NCBI RefSeq assembly: GCF_001613325.1
Contig: NZ_BDCD01000002.1
Coordinates: 62,001-126,000, forward strand
DNA: 64,000 nucleotides
Reading direction: 5' to 3'
Origin: Nocardia yamanashiensis NBRC 100130
Lineage (GTDB): Bacteria > Actinomycetota > Actinomycetes > Mycobacteriales > Mycobacteriaceae
The notes beneath the pieces were generated by a model. The model did not search any database. It was not told where the DNA came from and was given only the letters and a program-made list of their open reading frames with translations. Below, in pieces: positions 53,978 to 64,000 of the stretch; position 1 is the first letter of the stretch; each line of letters opens with the position of its first letter. Made by a program: the position numbers and the translations under genes.

Positions 53978-55198
53978 ATGTACCAGTGGTCCGACGAAGA
54001 CCTGATGTTCCGTGACGCGGTGCGCGGGTTCATCGACAAGGAGATCAAGCCTCACGTCGAACAGCTGGAGAGCGGAGCGCTGCCGCCGTTCGACATCATT
54101 CGCAAGCTGTACGCCACCTTCGGGCTGGACGAGATGGCGCGCGAGGGGCTGGAGAAGGCGTTCGCGCGCGAGGAGGCCGGGACCACCGGCAAATCGGGCG
54201 GCGGGTTCAGCGGGTCGGGCAGCATGGGGGTCATCCTCAACAGCGAACTGGCCGGGGTCAGCCTCGGCCTGGTCGCGTCCATGGGCGTGAGCCTCGGGCT
54301 GACCGTCGGCACCATTCGCACCCGCGGCACCCTGGCCCAGAAGAAGCGGTGGCTGCCCGAGCTGGTCACCATGGAGAAGGTCGGGGCCTGGGCCATCACC
54401 GAACCGGATTCGGGCTCCGACGCTTTCGGCGGCATGAAGTCGTATGTGCGGCGGGACGGGGAGGACTACATCCTCAACGGGCGCAAGACCTTCATTACCA
54501 ATGGGCCGTACGCCGATGTCACCGTGGTCTACGCCAAGCTGGACGAGGAGGACGGCACCGATCGCCGCGATCGCAAGGTGCTGACCTTCGTGCTGGACAA
54601 GGGCATGCCCGGATTCGTGCAGAGCCCGGCGTTCAAGAAGATGGGCATGAACTCCTCGCCCACCGGCGAACTGTTCTTCGACAATGTCCGCATCACCCCG
54701 GACCGGCTGCTCGGCGAGACCGAGAACCCGGCCAAGGGCGACGGGAAGGACAGCGCCAAGGAATCTTTCGCGGCCGAGCGCATCGGCATCGCGTCGCTGG
54801 CGCTGGGCATCATCAACGAATGCCACCGGCTCAGTGTCGATTACGCCAAGTCGCGCAAGCTGTGGGGCAAGGAGATCGCCCAGTTCCAGCTCATCCAGCT
54901 CAAACTGGCCGAAATGGAGATCGCGCGCATCAATGTGCAGAACATGGTCTTCAATGCCATCGAGCGCACCGCGGCGGGGGAGAAAGTGTCCCTCGCCGAG
55001 GCGTCGGCCATGAAGCTGTACTCCTCGCGCGCCGCCACCGAGGTCGCCATGGAAGCCGTGCAGCTCTTCGGCGGCAACGGGTACATGGCCGAATACAAGG
55101 TGGAGCAGCTGGCCCGCGACGCCAAGTCGCTGATGATCTACGCGGGCAGCAATGAAATCCAGGTCACCCACATCGCCAAGGGCCTGCTCGCCCGTTGA
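53978..55198 (+). CDS. Acyl-CoA dehydrogenase (FadE-like)
   Basis: A 406-residue flavoenzyme introducing an alpha-beta double bond in acyl-CoA. Motifs: GAWAITEPDSGSDAF, KTFITNGPYAD, FFDNVRITPD and QLFGGNGYM. The usual catalytic Glu of the C-terminal YEGT segment is Ala here (IYAGSNEIQ), while ESFAAERIGIA holds a Glu where long-chain and isovaleryl dehydrogenases keep their base. A KstR-type operator upstream suggests a sterol or side-chain substrate. Convergent with a small lipoprotein gene. Confidence 0.9.
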   Translation: MYQWSDEDLMFRDAVRGFIDKEIKPHVEQLESGALPPFDIIRKLYATFGLDEMAREGLEKAFAREEAGTTGKSGGGFSGSGSMGVILNSELAGVSLGLVASMGVSLGLTVGTIRTRGTLAQKKRWLPELVTMEKVGAWAITEPDSGSDAFGGMKSYVRRDGEDYILNGRKTFITNGPYADVTVVYAKLDEEDGTDRRDRKVLTFVLDKGMPGFVQSPAFKKMGMNSSPTGELFFDNVRITPDRLLGETENPAKGDGKDSAKESFAAERIGIASLALGIINECHRLSVDYAKSRKLWGKEIAQFQLIQLKLAEMEIARINVQNMVFNAIERTAAGEKVSLAEASAMKLYSSRAATEVAMEAVQLFGGNGYMAEYKVEQLARDAKSLMIYAGSNEIQVTHIAKGLLAR

Positions 55199-55216
55199 CG
55201 GCGGACCGGCACGGCA

Positions 55217-55546
55217 TCAGCCGCAGCTGGTGCCGTTCGCCGCGTCCTTGATGCCCGCCTCGGTGGCGGTGCGGTCCGCTTCGGAGGTGGACGCCCAGCT
55301 GGGGGACTGGCGCATGGTCGACAGCAGTTCCTCGGCGCCCTGCTCCGGGGTCCAGCCGGACCCGGAGTTCTTGGCCTGTTCGCGCAGCGAGGTGAAGAAG
55401 GCCGTGAACTGCTGGCACGCCTTGGCACGGGCGGGCGAGGCGGGCCCGGCGGCCGTCGTCGCGGTGGCCGGTGCGGCGGTCTCGGTCTTCGAGGCGCACC
55501 CGGTGAGGGCGGCGGCGAGCAGCAGGGTGGCGACGAGCCTGGTCAT
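55217..55546 (-). CDS. Small secreted lipoprotein
   Basis: A 109-residue lipoprotein. The signal peptide MTRLVATLLLAAALTGC ends in the lipobox LTGC and is followed by an Ala/Thr-rich linker and a small helical domain with one Cys pair (ACQQF and the C-terminal TSCG). ATG 55546 with GGAAAG upstream; a longer frame starts at 55582. No function is known for such proteins. Confidence 0.75.
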   Translation of the reverse strand: MTRLVATLLLAAALTGCASKTETAAPATATTAAGPASPARAKACQQFTAFFTSLREQAKNSGSGWTPEQGAEELLSTMRQSPSWASTSEADRTATEAGIKDAANGTSCG

Positions 55547-55946
55547 TATCGATCTTTCCCCTTGATGGCGGCTGCGGGTCACGAGCCGGACCGCGCCGGA
55601 TCAGATTGCGGCACAGTGCGTGTCGGTCGATGGCCGCCGCGTTTCCACTGCGTTTCGAAGCGCTCGAATCGCCGATCCGGTGCTGGTGAGCGGGATTCCG
55701 CGACCTTTTCTGTTACTCCTGGTAGCGACAAAAATCACGCCGGTCCTTCCGATTCGCGAGAGTGGCTACATTCCGGCTATCCATGGGCGTCTGACCAGGA
55801 GTGCGGTACGCCGACATCACATGCCGTGCCGACCTGTGGTCTCATATGTGCTCAACGCCCCAAAGATCGATGTCTTCTCGACCGTCGGTTTCCGTGCCAG
55901 AGCGGCGCAACCCGCGGGCTTGTGATGAGAGGACCGCAGTACCCGG
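55547..55946. other. 400-bp upstream region of the NRPS gene
   Basis: No gene is supported. The stretch is AT-richer than its surroundings, especially 55700-55760 and 55830-55880, as expected for a regulated promoter. An open plus-strand frame at 55620-55925 lacks a ribosome site and family resemblance. I looked for an IdeR/DmdR iron box and did not see one. Confidence 0.6.
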
Positions 55947-58900
55947 ATGGATAGAGCTCGTCGTACCGTCCGAGATCGTGGCCGTCGCAAGGCGGGTAAC
56001 CCACTGCTGGTGCAGTTACTGACCGGCACGGTCGAGGCGTCGGCGGATTCGATTGCCATCAGCTATGACTCGACCGGGCGGGCGGGCGATCGGCGCGAGC
56101 TGACCTATCGGGAACTCGACGAGCGGTCCTCGCGGCTGGCGCGGGAGCTGATCGCCCGCGGCATCGGTCCCGGCGCGGTGGTCGCCATCGGTTTCACGCG
56201 GTCGATCGAGTCCGTCGCGGCGGTGTGGGCCGTCGCCAAGACGGGTGCGGCGTACGTGCCCATCGATCCGAACCTGCCGGCCGAGCGCAGCGCGTACATC
56301 GCTACCGACTCACGGGCGGTGCTCGGGCTCACCGATGCGGCTCAGCGGGAGCGGTTCGGTTCCGATATCGACTGGCTCGAACTCGACGACCCCGAGTTGG
56401 CGGCGGCGATCGCGGCCCGGCCCGCGCATCCCATCTCCTATCTCGACCGGGTGCGCACCCTCAACGATCAGCATCCGGCCTATCTCATCTACACCTCCGG
56501 CTCGACCGGCCGCCCCAAAGGCGTCGTGGTCACCCACGCCGGGCTGGCCGCGCTGGTCGCCGCCACCCGGGAGCGCTACGGCGTGCACGCCGGGGCGCGG
56601 GTGCTGCACGTGTGCTCGCCGAACTTCGACGTCTCGGTGCTGGAGTTGCTGCTGGCCTTCGGTTCCGGCGCGACCCTGGTGATCGCCCCGCCGACGGTGT
56701 TCGGCGGGCCGGAACTCGCCGAACTGCTGCGCCGGGAACGCGTCACCCACATGCTCATCACGCCCGCCGCGCTGGAGACCGTGGATCCGGACGGCCTGGA
56801 CGCGCTGCGGGTGGTGGTCGTGGCGGGCGACGCCTTCGGGCCCGGGCTGGTCGAACGCTGGTCGGCGGGGCGGTCCTTCTTCAATGGCTACGGGCCGACC
56901 GAAGCCACCATTCTGGCGACCACGAGCGCCGAAATGGTTGTGGGAGAGCCGATCACGATCGGCACGGCGCTGCCGGGCATCGGCGCGATGGTGCTGGATA
57001 CGCGTCTGCGGCCGGTGCCCGCAGGCGTGATCGGCGAGCTGTATCTGTCCGGACCCGCACTAGCGCAGGGCTATCTAGGCCGGCCGGGGCTCACCGCCGA
57101 ACGCTTCGTGGCCGATCCGCACGGCGGCGGGGCGCGCATGTATCGCACCGGTGACCTGGTGCGCCGCCGGCCCGACGCCGCGATCGAATACGTCGGGCGC
57201 TCGGATTTCCAGGTGAAGATCCGCGGTTTCCGGATCGAACTCGGCGAGATCGACGCCGTGCTGGCCGCGCATCCCGATATCGAATTCGCCGCCACCCTCG
57301 GCCGGGTCGCGCCGTCGGGTGCGACCGCGCTCGTGTCGTACGTATTGCCGCGCAACGGGACCGAAGTCGATGCCGCGGAGCTGACGCGGTATGCGGGCGC
57401 GACGCTGCCGGGCCATATGGTGCCGTCCGCCGTCATCGCGCTCGAGGCGATCCCGCTGACCCCCAACGGCAAGCTCGACCGGCAGGCGCTGCCCGAGCCG
57501 GTGTTCGAGGCGGCGGCCTCGCGCGCTCCGGAAGGCCCCGTCGAAACCCGGCTGGCCGAGCTGTTCACGCAGGTCCTGGGTGTGGAGGTCGGGGCGGAGG
57601 ATTCGTTCTTCGCGGTCGGCGGCGACAGCATCCTGTCGATTCAGCTGGTGTCGCGGGCGCGCGCGGCGGGAATCCTGTTCACCCCCAAAGACGTCTTCGA
57701 ACATCGCACCGTGGCCGGGCTGGCGCGGGTCGCGGCGACCGGTGGCGAACCCGTGGCGAACCTGACGGAGCTCGCGGGCGGCGGAGTCGGCGGCATCCCG
57801 TTGACGCCGGTGCTGGCGGGTCATCTGGCCGGTGGGCGATCGTTCGGGCGGTTCACCCAGCAGATGGTGCTCGCATTGCCCGAGTCGATCGAGCGGGCGC
57901 AGGTGCTGACGGTGCTGCGCGCGGTGCTGGATCACCACGACATGCTGCGCGCCCGGCTGCGATTCACCGGCGATGTGGATGGGGCCGGGGGCGGCGGACG
58001 GTGGGAGCTGCTGACGCTGCCGCCGGGCGCGGTCGATATCGAAGAGCTGCTGGTGCGAGTCGAGGTCCCGGCCGGGCGAACCGTCGACGAGCTGGGTGAA
58101 CTGGCCGGTGCCGCAATGGATTCCGCCGTCGGTGCGCTGGATCCGGCGGCGGCGCGCATGATCGCCTTCGCCTGGCTGTCCCGCCCGGACGGCCCGGACG
58201 CTCTGCTCGTCGCCGCGAATCACTATGTGATCGACGGTGTTTCGTGGCGGGTGCTGATCTCGGATCTGGTGACGGCGTGGGCGCAGCACGCCAATGGCCA
58301 GCCGATCGATCTGCCCGCGGTCGGCACGTCGTTCCGGCGGTGGGCGCACGGTCTGCGCGATGCCGATCGCAGCGCCGAATTGCCTTACTGGCGTGAGGTT
58401 TCGGCCGTGTCGGACCCGGTGCTGGGTGCGCGGGCCCTCGATCCGGCCATCGACACCGCGGCCACCGTGCGCCACTTCAGCGTGGCGGTGACCCCCGAGA
58501 TCACCCGGGCCGTACTCACCGAGCTGCCGGCGCTGTATCGCGGCGGAGTCAATGACGCCCTGCTCGCCGCCCTCGCCATGGCCGTGCGGTCGTGGCGCGC
58601 GGACCGCGGCATCGACGCGCCGGCCACGCGAATCAGCCTGGAGGGCCACGGCCGTGAGGAGCAGGCCGTGCCCGGCGCGGACCTCACCCGCACCGTCGGC
58701 TGGTTCACCACCATGTATCCGGTGGCGCTCGACCTGACCGGCCTCGATACCGCCGCCGCCTGGGACGGTGGCGCTGGAACGGCCGCGGTGCTCAAGCGGG
58801 TGAAGGAGCAATTGCTCGCCGTGCCGGACAACGGCATCGGATACGGCATCCTGCGGTATCTCGGCGACGCGACCGCCGGGGAACTCGACGGTTCGCTCGG

Positions 58901-61900
58901 CCAGATCGGGTTCAACTATCTCGGCCGGATCGCCGCCGGGGGCGTGCCGGAGGAGCTGGCCGACGGCGGCTGGCTGCCCACCGGCGAATGGGGCGAGCCC
59001 GCGGCCGGACAGGATCCGGCGCTGCCCGCCGCGGCGGTGGTGGACATCAATGCGATCGTCACCGAAACCGACTCGGGCGCACGGCTTTCCGCCTCGTTCA
59101 CCTATGCCGGTGAGATTCTCGGTGAGGACGAGGTCCGAGCCCTGGCCGATTCCTGGACATCCGCGCTGGCGCTGTTCGCCGGGCACGTGCGGCATCCCGC
59201 CGCCGGTGGTCTCACCCCCGCCGATGTGCCGCTGATCCGGACCACCCAGGCGGAACTGGACGCCTGGCACCTGGACCATCCCGGCCTGACCGACGTCCTG
59301 CCGCTGTCCCCGCTGCAAGCCGGATTGCTGTTCCTGGCCCAGGTTTCGGCGGAATCCGACCCGTACCTGCTGCAATGGGCGATGGAACTGTCCGGGGTCG
59401 TGGATCTGGATCGGCTGCGGCGGGCCGCGCAGGGCATGCTGGACCGGCACGCCATCCTGCGCACCGCGTTCGGCTCCGCGGCCGACGGCACCCCGGTGCA
59501 GCTCGTCACCGACCGGGTGCCGGTGCCGTGGCGGGTCCTCGACATCCCGGACATCGATCCCGCGCCGCTGCTGGCGGCCGATCAGCGCACCGGATTCGAT
59601 CTCGGGATCGCGCCTTTGCTGCGATTCACGGTGTACCGCACCGCATCCGGGCGCACCCATCTCGCGCTGACCGCGCACCATCTGTTGCTCGACGGCTGGT
59701 CGATGCCGCTGCTCATGAAGGAAATCCTGGTTTCCTACGCCATGGACGGGGATGCGCTGCCGCGTACCCGGCCCTACCGGGACTACCTGGTGTGGCTGGC
59801 GGGTCAGGACCGAGATGGCGCGCTCGGCAAATGGCGTGCCGCGCTGACCGGGGTCACGCCGACCCGGCTGGCCACCGCGCTGGTCCCGCCCGCGCTGCCG
59901 GAAGCTGGGCACGGCATTCGCACCGTGGAGCTTTCGGGCGCCGAAACCGAAGCGCTGCTGGCCTTCGCCGGTGCGGCCGAGGTCACCGTCAATACGGTCG
60001 TGCAGGCGGCCTGGGGTCTCACCCTCGCGGCATGCACGGGTGGCTCGGATGCGACCTTCGGCGCGGTGGTGTCCGGACGGCCGCCGCAGCTCGACGGCAT
60101 CGACGATATGGTCGGCCTGTTCGCGAACACCATTCCGGTGCGGGTGCGGTTCGCGGCGGACGAGCCGGTCCGGGAGCTGGTGAAACGGCTTCAGTCCGAA
60201 CAGGTTTCGCTGCTCGACTGCCATCACCTGGGCTTGGCCGATATCCAGCGCGCGGCGGGTGCGGGCGAGCTCTTCGACACCATGCTGGCGTTCGAGTCCT
60301 ATCCGGTCGATACCGAGGGGCTGCGGGAGGCGTACGGCACCATCGATGGCCTCGAGATCAGCGATGTGCAGGCCGTCAACTTCACGCACTATCCGGTGGC
60401 CGTCGAGGTCGAGCTGGGTGCGCGGCTGCGGATCGCGGTACAGCACCGGCGCGATATGGTCACCGGCGCTACCGCGCAGGCGCTGGCGGAGCGGGTGCGG
60501 GCGCTGATCGGCGAATTCGCCGCCGCGCCGGAGCGGACGCCGGCGGAGCTGGACGAGGTTCTCGACGGACGTCATGACCTGATCGCGCAGACGCGGTATT
60601 GGCGTAATGCGCTGGCGGACTTGCCGGATGGGCTGAATCTGCCGGTGGACTGGCCGCGGTCGGGTGTTGCGGACCGGTCGACGGTTGAGCGCGTCGTTTT
60701 CTCGCTCGATGGCGAACTGGCCGACCAGGTACGGGAGTTCGCGGGAGGCCGGGACACCACCGTATTCACCATCGCGCATTCGGTGTTCGCGGTGCTGCTG
60801 GCTCGGTTGTCGGGTACCGGTGATATCGCCGTCGGCACGTACTCGGATACCGCGAACACGCTGGTGCTGCGGCTCGCCGTGACGGGGGATGATTCCTTCG
60901 AGAATCTGGTCGCGCAGGCGAAAGACGTTGCGCGGCACGCATTCGAGCGTGCGGGTCTGGCGTACGAGGAGCTGTCGGCACTGCTCGGCGCGCGGGACGG
61001 GCACCCGATGGTCCGGACCATGCTGACCGTCGACGCGCGGCCGGACCTGGAGCCCGGGGTGCTCGATCTCGCTCTGCACATCCAACCCGACAGCGGCGCA
61101 GCGGAATTCAGCTATGCGGCCGAACTGTTCGACCGGCGCACCGTCGAGGTGTTCGCCGAACGATTCACCCGACTGCTGGCCGCCGCCGTGCAGCGCCCGC
61201 AGTGCCCGATCGGCGATCTGCCCCTGCTCGGTGACGACGAACTCGCGCGGCTGACGCGGGTCTGCCCCGATGCCGTCATGGCGACCGGAATGCTGCCGGA
61301 CCTGCTGTCCCAGGGCGTCGCCGCCGGCCGGGACCGGGTGGCGGTGCGTTATCGCGGCCGGTCTATCACCTACGGCGAACTCGATTCGCGCAGTTCGCGA
61401 TTGGCCCGGGTGCTGATCCGGCGCGGCGTCGGCCCGGAAACCCTGGTCGCCGTCGGGCTGCCGCGCTCCTATGAACTGGTGCTCGCGGTGCTGGCCATCG
61501 CCAAGGCGGGCGGCGCGCACGTCCCGATCGATCCGGGCTACCCGGCCGAGCGGATGCGGCACATGGTCGCCGATTCCGGTGCGGCACTCGGCATCACCGA
61601 CACCGAATACGCCGAGCGGCTGCCCGGCGGAACCGACTGGCTGCTGCTCGACGACGCCGCCACCGCCGAACTCTGCGACGCTCAGCCCGACGCGCCCGTG
61701 ACCGATGCGGAACGCCTTGCGCCCCTGCGCATTCAGCATCCCGCCTATGTCATCTACACGTCCGGTTCGACCGGGCTCCCGAAGGGCGTCACCGTCACGC
61801 ACGGCGGCCTCGGCGGGCTCGTGGCCGAAGCCGTCCGCCGCTACCGGCTCGAACCGCACCACCGTTTCCTGCACATCTGCTCACCGAGTTTCGATCCCTC

Positions 61901-64000
61901 GGTCCTGGAATGGCTGTGCGCCTTCTCCGTCGGCGCGACCCTGGTCATCGTGCCGCCCGCCATCGTCGGCGGCGCCGAGCTGGGCGATCTGCTGCGCGAC
62001 GAGGCCGTCACGCACGCCATCATCACCCCGGCCGTGCTCGGCACCGTCGATCCGGCCGGACTCGACCACCTCGAGGTCGTCTCCGTCGGCGGCGACGTCA
62101 CCACCCCCGAACTGCTGGCCCGCTGGCAGCCGGGCCGCAGCTACTTCAATGCCTACGGCCCCACCGAGACCACCATCATCTCGACCTATGCGGAATTGAC
62201 CGCCGGGCAACGCATCACGATCGGCGAACCCGTCACCGGCATGTCCGCACTGGTGCTCGACGCCCGCCTGAACCCCGTCCCGCCGGGTGTCGCGGGCGAA
62301 CTGTATCTGGCAGGCGGGGGCCTGGCCCGCGGCTACCGCAACCGAGCCGGTCTCACCGCCGAACGCTTCCTCGCCGACCCCTGGGGTGGACCTGGTGCAC
62401 GCATGTACCGCACGGGCGACGTGGTGCGCTGGATCCCGGCACCCGTCTCCGCAGACACGGATGCCTTCGGTTCCATTGCCGAAGATGTGAGCGCTGCCGC
62501 GAGCGGGAATCGCGTTGCACCGTCGGCACATTGGCGGCTCGATTATGTGGGACGCAGCGACGCCCAGGTGAAGGTGCGCGGTTTCCGGGTCGAACTCGGT
62601 GAGATCGATGCGGTATTGGGTGGTCACGAGGATGTCGGTTTCGCCGTCACTCTCGGCGCGACGCTGCCGTCCGGGGCAGCCGCGCTGGTGTCCTATGTGC
62701 TCGCGGCATCGGGCGAACAGGTCGATACGGCCGGGCTCATCCGGTATGCGGAGGGCATCTTGCCCGCGCATATGGTGCCGGCGGCCATTGTTGTTCTCGA
62801 CGAGCTGCCGCTGACGTCCAACGGCAAGCTGGATCGAAAAGCTCTGCCGGAGCCGGTTTTCGCTACGACGGTCAGCCGTGCTCCGCAGGGGGCGGTCGAA
62901 TCGGAACTGGCCGCGTTGTTCGCGCGGGTGCTCGGGGTGCAGTCGGTGGGCGTGGACGATTCGTTCTTCGCCATCGGCGGCGACAGCATCATGTCCATCC
63001 AGTTGGTGTCGCTCGCCAAAGCGGCCGGGATCGCCTTCACGGCGCGCGATGTGTTCGAGCAGCGGACGGTCGCGGCGCTGGCACGGGTCGCGTCGGTGGG
63101 GGAGAGCGCGAAGCCGATCGTGTTGGCGGAGTTGCCGGGTGGCGGGATCGGCGAGGTGCCGCTGACGCCGGTGCTCGCCGAGTTCCTGGCGACCGGTTCG
63201 TCCGATCGGTTCGCGCAGACCATGGTGCTGGCGCTGCCCGAAGGCATCGACCGGGCCGGGTTGATCGCGACGATTTCGGCGGTGCTGGATCGGCACGAGG
63301 TGCTGCATTCGCGAGTCCGGCGCGACGGGACCGGGTGGCGGTTCGAGGTGCTGCCGCGCGATCCCGCCGAGACCGGCGAGCTGATCGCCGAAGTCGAGAT
63401 CGCCGAGGCGGTGACGGGCGCGGAGCTGTCTCGAATCGGTAGCAGCGCAATGGATTCCGCCCTCGACCGGCTCGACCCGGCCGCCGGCCGCATGATCGCC
63501 TTCACCTGGCTGCGCCGGGCCGGGGCCCGCGATGTGCTGATCGTGGCCGCGCACCACTATGTGATCGACGGCGTCTCCTGGCGCATCGTGATCCCGGACC
63601 TGGCGGTGGCGTGGGCACAGCACGCGGCGGGACAGCCCATCGCGCTGCCGCCGGTCGGCACCTCCTTCCGGCGCTGGGCACACGGCCTGGTCGAGACAGC
63701 GGCGCAACGAACCGGCGAAATCGGTTACTGGCAGCGCATTCTCGCCACCCCGGACCCTCGGCTCGGCGGTCGCGACCTCGATCCCGCGCTCGACACCCAC
63801 GCCACCGTGCGATCGGTCTCCGTGCGGATTCCCGTCGAGGACACCGAGGCCGTGCTGACGCTGCTGCCCGCGCTGTATCGCGGCGGCGTCAACGACGGCC
63901 TGCTCGCGGCGCTCGCACTGGCGGTGCGGATGTGGCGGTTCCGGCGCGGAATCGACGCCCCCGTCACCCGTATCCGGCTCGAAGGGCACGGGCGCGAGGA
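55947..64000 (+). CDS. Non-ribosomal peptide synthetase, A-T-E-C-(half C)-A-T-E..., cut by window end
   Basis: Open for 2,684 residues. Module 1: adenylation (~20-520; [13 protein letters not shown] at ~182), carrier (VGGDSILS, Ser ~561), epimerisation (~620-1090; [10 protein letters not shown] at ~758, [22 protein letters not shown]). Module 2: condensation (~1100-1535; HHLLLDG at ~1244), a C-terminal half condensation domain (~1540-1765) without HHxxxDG, adenylation (~1780-2300; [11 protein letters not shown] at ~1937) with a ~30-residue insert, carrier (IGGDSIMS, Ser ~2347) and epimerisation ([10 protein letters not shown] at ~2536). It starts directly with an A domain, so it is likely the initiating synthetase. 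Amino-acid specificity was not predicted. ATG 55947 lacks a clear ribosome site. Confidence 0.95.
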   Translation, partial: MDRARRTVRDRGRRKAGNPLLVQLLTGTVEASADSIAISYDSTGRAGDRRELTYRELDERSSRLARELIARGIGPGAVVAIGFTRSIESVAAVWAVAKTGAAYVPIDPNLPAERSAYIATDSRAVLGLTDAAQRERFGSDIDWLELDDPELAAAIAARPAHPISYLDRVRTLNDQHPAYLIYTSGSTGRPKGVVVTHAGLAALVAATRERYGVHAGARVLHVCSPNFDVSVLELLLAFGSGATLVIAPPTVFGGPELAELLRRERVTHMLITPAALETVDPDGLDALRVVVVAGDAFGPGLVERWSAGRSFFNGYGPTEATILATTSAEMVVGEPITIGTALPGIGAMVLDTRLRPVPAGVIGELYLSGPALAQGYLGRPGLTAERFVADPHGGGARMYRTGDLVRRRPDAAIEYVGRSDFQVKIRGFRIELGEIDAVLAAHPDIEFAATLGRVAPSGATALVSYVLPRNGTEVDAAELTRYAGATLPGHMVPSAVIALEAIPLTPNGKLDRQALPEPVFEAAASRAPEGPVETRLAELFTQVLGVEVGAEDSFFAVGGDSILSIQLVSRARAAGILFTPKDVFEHRTVAGLARVAATGGEPVANLTELAGGGVGGIPLTPVLAGHLAGGRSFGRFTQQMVLALPESIERAQVLTVLRAVLDHHDMLRARLRFTGDVDGAGGGGRWELLTLPPGAVDIEELLVRVEVPAGRTVDELGELAGAAMDSAVGALDPAAARMIAFAWLSRPDGPDALLVAANHYVIDGVSWRVLISDLVTAWAQHANGQPIDLPAVGTSFRRWAHGLRDADRSAELPYWREVSAVSDPVLGARALDPAIDTAATVRHFSVAVTPEITRAVLTELPALYRGGVNDALLAALAMAVRSWRADRGIDAPATRISLEGHGREEQAVPGADLTRTVGWFTTMYPVALDLTGLDTAAAWDGGAGTAAVLKRVKEQLLAVPDNGIGYGILRYLGDATAGELDGSLGQIGFNYLGRIAAGGVPEELADGGWLPTGEWGEPAAGQDPALPAAAVVDINAIVTETDSGARLSASFTYAGEILGEDEVRALADSWTSALALFAGHVRHPAAGGLTPADVPLIRTTQAELDAWHLDHPGLTDVLPLSPLQAGLLFLAQVSAESDPYLLQWAMELSGVVDLDRLRRAAQGMLDRHAILRTAFGSAADGTPVQLVTDRVPVPWRVLDIPDIDPAPLLAADQRTGFDLGIAPLLRFTVYRTASGRTHLALTAHHLLLDGWSMPLLMKEILVSYAMDGDALPRTRPYRDYLVWLAGQDRDGALGKWRAALTGVTPTRLATALVPPALPEAGHGIRTVELSGAETEALLAFAGAAEVTVNTVVQAAWGLTLAACTGGSDATFGAVVSGRPPQLDGIDDMVGLFANTIPVRVRFAADEPVRELVKRLQSEQVSLLDCHHLGLADIQRAAGAGELFDTMLAFESYPVDTEGLREAYGTIDGLEISDVQAVNFTHYPVAVEVELGARLRIAVQHRRDMVTGATAQALAERVRALIGEFAAAPERTPAELDEVLDGRHDLIAQTRYWRNALADLPDGLNLPVDWPRSGVADRSTVERVVFSLDGELADQVREFAGGRDTTVFTIAHSVFAVLLARLSGTGDIAVGTYSDTANTLVLRLAVTGDDSFENLVAQAKDVARHAFERAGLAYEELSALLGARDGHPMVRTMLTVDARPDLEPGVLDLALHIQPDSGAAEFSYAAELFDRRTVEVFAERFTRLLAAAVQRPQCPIGDLPLLGDDELARLTRVCPDAVMATGMLPDLLSQGVAAGRDRVAVRYRGRSITYGELDSRSSRLARVLIRRGVGPETLVAVGLPRSYELVLAVLAIAKAGGAHVPIDPGYPAERMRHMVADSGAALGITDTEYAERLPGGTDWLLLDDAATAELCDAQPDAPVTDAERLAPLRIQHPAYVIYTSGSTGLPKGVTVTHGGLGGLVAEAVRRYRLEPHHRFLHICSPSFDPSVLEWLCAFSVGATLVIVPPAIVGGAELGDLLRDEAVTHAIITPAVLGTVDPAGLDHLEVVSVGGDVTTPELLARWQPGRSYFNAYGPTETTIISTYAELTAGQRITIGEPVTGMSALVLDARLNPVPPGVAGELYLAGGGLARGYRNRAGLTAERFLADPWGGPGARMYRTGDVVRWIPAPVSADTDAFGSIAEDVSAAASGNRVAPSAHWRLDYVGRSDAQVKVRGFRVELGEIDAVLGGHEDVGFAVTLGATLPSGAAALVSYVLAASGEQVDTAGLIRYAEGILPAHMVPAAIVVLDELPLTSNGKLDRKALPEPVFATTVSRAPQGAVESELAALFARVLGVQSVGVDDSFFAIGGDSIMSIQLVSLAKAAGIAFTARDVFEQRTVAALARVASVGESAKPIVLAELPGGGIGEVPLTPVLAEFLATGSSDRFAQTMVLALPEGIDRAGLIATISAVLDRHEVLHSRVRRDGTGWRFEVLPRDPAETGELIAEVEIAEAVTGAELSRIGSSAMDSALDRLDPAAGRMIAFTWLRRAGARDVLIVAAHHYVIDGVSWRIVIPDLAVAWAQHAAGQPIALPPVGTSFRRWAHGLVETAAQRTGEIGYWQRILATPDPRLGGRDLDPALDTHATVRSVSVRIPVEDTEAVLTLLPALYRGGVNDGLLAALALAVRMWRFRRGIDAPVTRIRLEGHGRE

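Noticed and set aside
55620..55925. A 101-residue plus ORF upstream of the NRPS
   Set aside because: GTG without ribosome site, no domain, AT-rich promoter-like DNA; kept as intergenic.
55547..55946. Iron-regulated (IdeR/DmdR) box upstream of the NRPS, which would suggest a siderophore
   Set aside because: No TTAGGTTAG-CTAACCTAA-like 19-mer is visible, so the product class is left open.
57075..61874. A 1,599-codon minus-strand open frame across the NRPS gene
   Set aside because: It is the antisense of the NRPS; its product is His/Arg/Gly-rich low-complexity text typical of high-GC shadows, while the plus frame has complete NRPS motifs.
61881..63989. A 702-codon minus-strand open frame
   Set aside because: Antisense shadow of the second NRPS module, no ribosome site or family resemblance.
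1..64000. CRISPR arrays, insertion sequences, prophage or integrase genes
   Set aside because: I saw no regularly spaced repeats, transposase motifs or integrase signatures. The tRNA genes have no obvious attachment-site duplication next to them.

Overview
The window looks like a Nocardia chromosome segment, or that of a very close mycolic-acid actinomycete. GC is high throughout, GTG starts and ATGA/GTGA overlaps are common, and several transcripts look leaderless. Family content fits too: DUF3558, LppP/LprE-like and DUF4189 secreted proteins, F420-dependent enzymes, many TetR regulators, fatty-acid/sterol-type acyl-CoA enzymes and a large NRPS. Genus is an inference from gene content; no rRNA or marker gene is present.

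1-11 kb: 3' end of ftsK, a two-gene ABC-2 exporter, a lipoprotein, a SlyD-type FKBP isomerase, a tRNA-Arg(ACG), a MoxR ATPase/VWA-metallopeptidase pair, an ankyrin protein, a second lipoprotein, a TesB-like thioesterase and an F420-type PPOX protein. 11-20 kb: a TetR/hydrolase pair with two matching operators, a D,D-carboxypeptidase, a proline-rich membrane protein, a decayed trypsin/Ig-like pseudogene, and a lipid-type cluster (LLM oxidoreductase, APH-like phosphotransferase, TetR, SDR). 19.5-21 kb: an XRE regulator/DUF397 pair with a divergent 57-residue membrane protein. 21-27.5 kb: EamA and MFS transporters, then a tandem double-TetR protein overlapping an SDR and an acyl-CoA synthetase. 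27.5-30.6 kb: two overlapping genes of unknown function with glycine-rich membrane-insertion-like segments, diverging from a frameshifted ORF; this is the best candidate for an undescribed system.

30.6-38.3 kb: TetR/quinone oxidoreductase pair, Uma2 nuclease-like protein, two small secreted proteins, three tRNA genes (Gln-CTG, Arg-TCG and an odd class-I tRNA with a CAG anticodon), a DUF3558 lipoprotein, and a molybdate operon (HTH-TOBE regulator, modA, modB, modC). 38-50 kb: aldo-keto reductase, MarR/long-chain acyl-CoA synthetase, GtrA protein, a hydrolase/VOC/flavin-disulfide reductase cluster, an ABC-F protein behind a leader-peptide attenuator, and several alpha/beta hydrolases.

50-64 kb: a trpM-trpB-trpA cluster diverging from an ATP-grasp gene that lacks a normal start codon, an acyl-CoA dehydrogenase with a perfect KstR-type operator, a small lipoprotein, and the first ~2,684 residues of an NRPS arranged A-T-E-C-(half C)-A-T-E, cut by the window end. 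Only the NRPS, ftsK and the two pseudogenes are incomplete.
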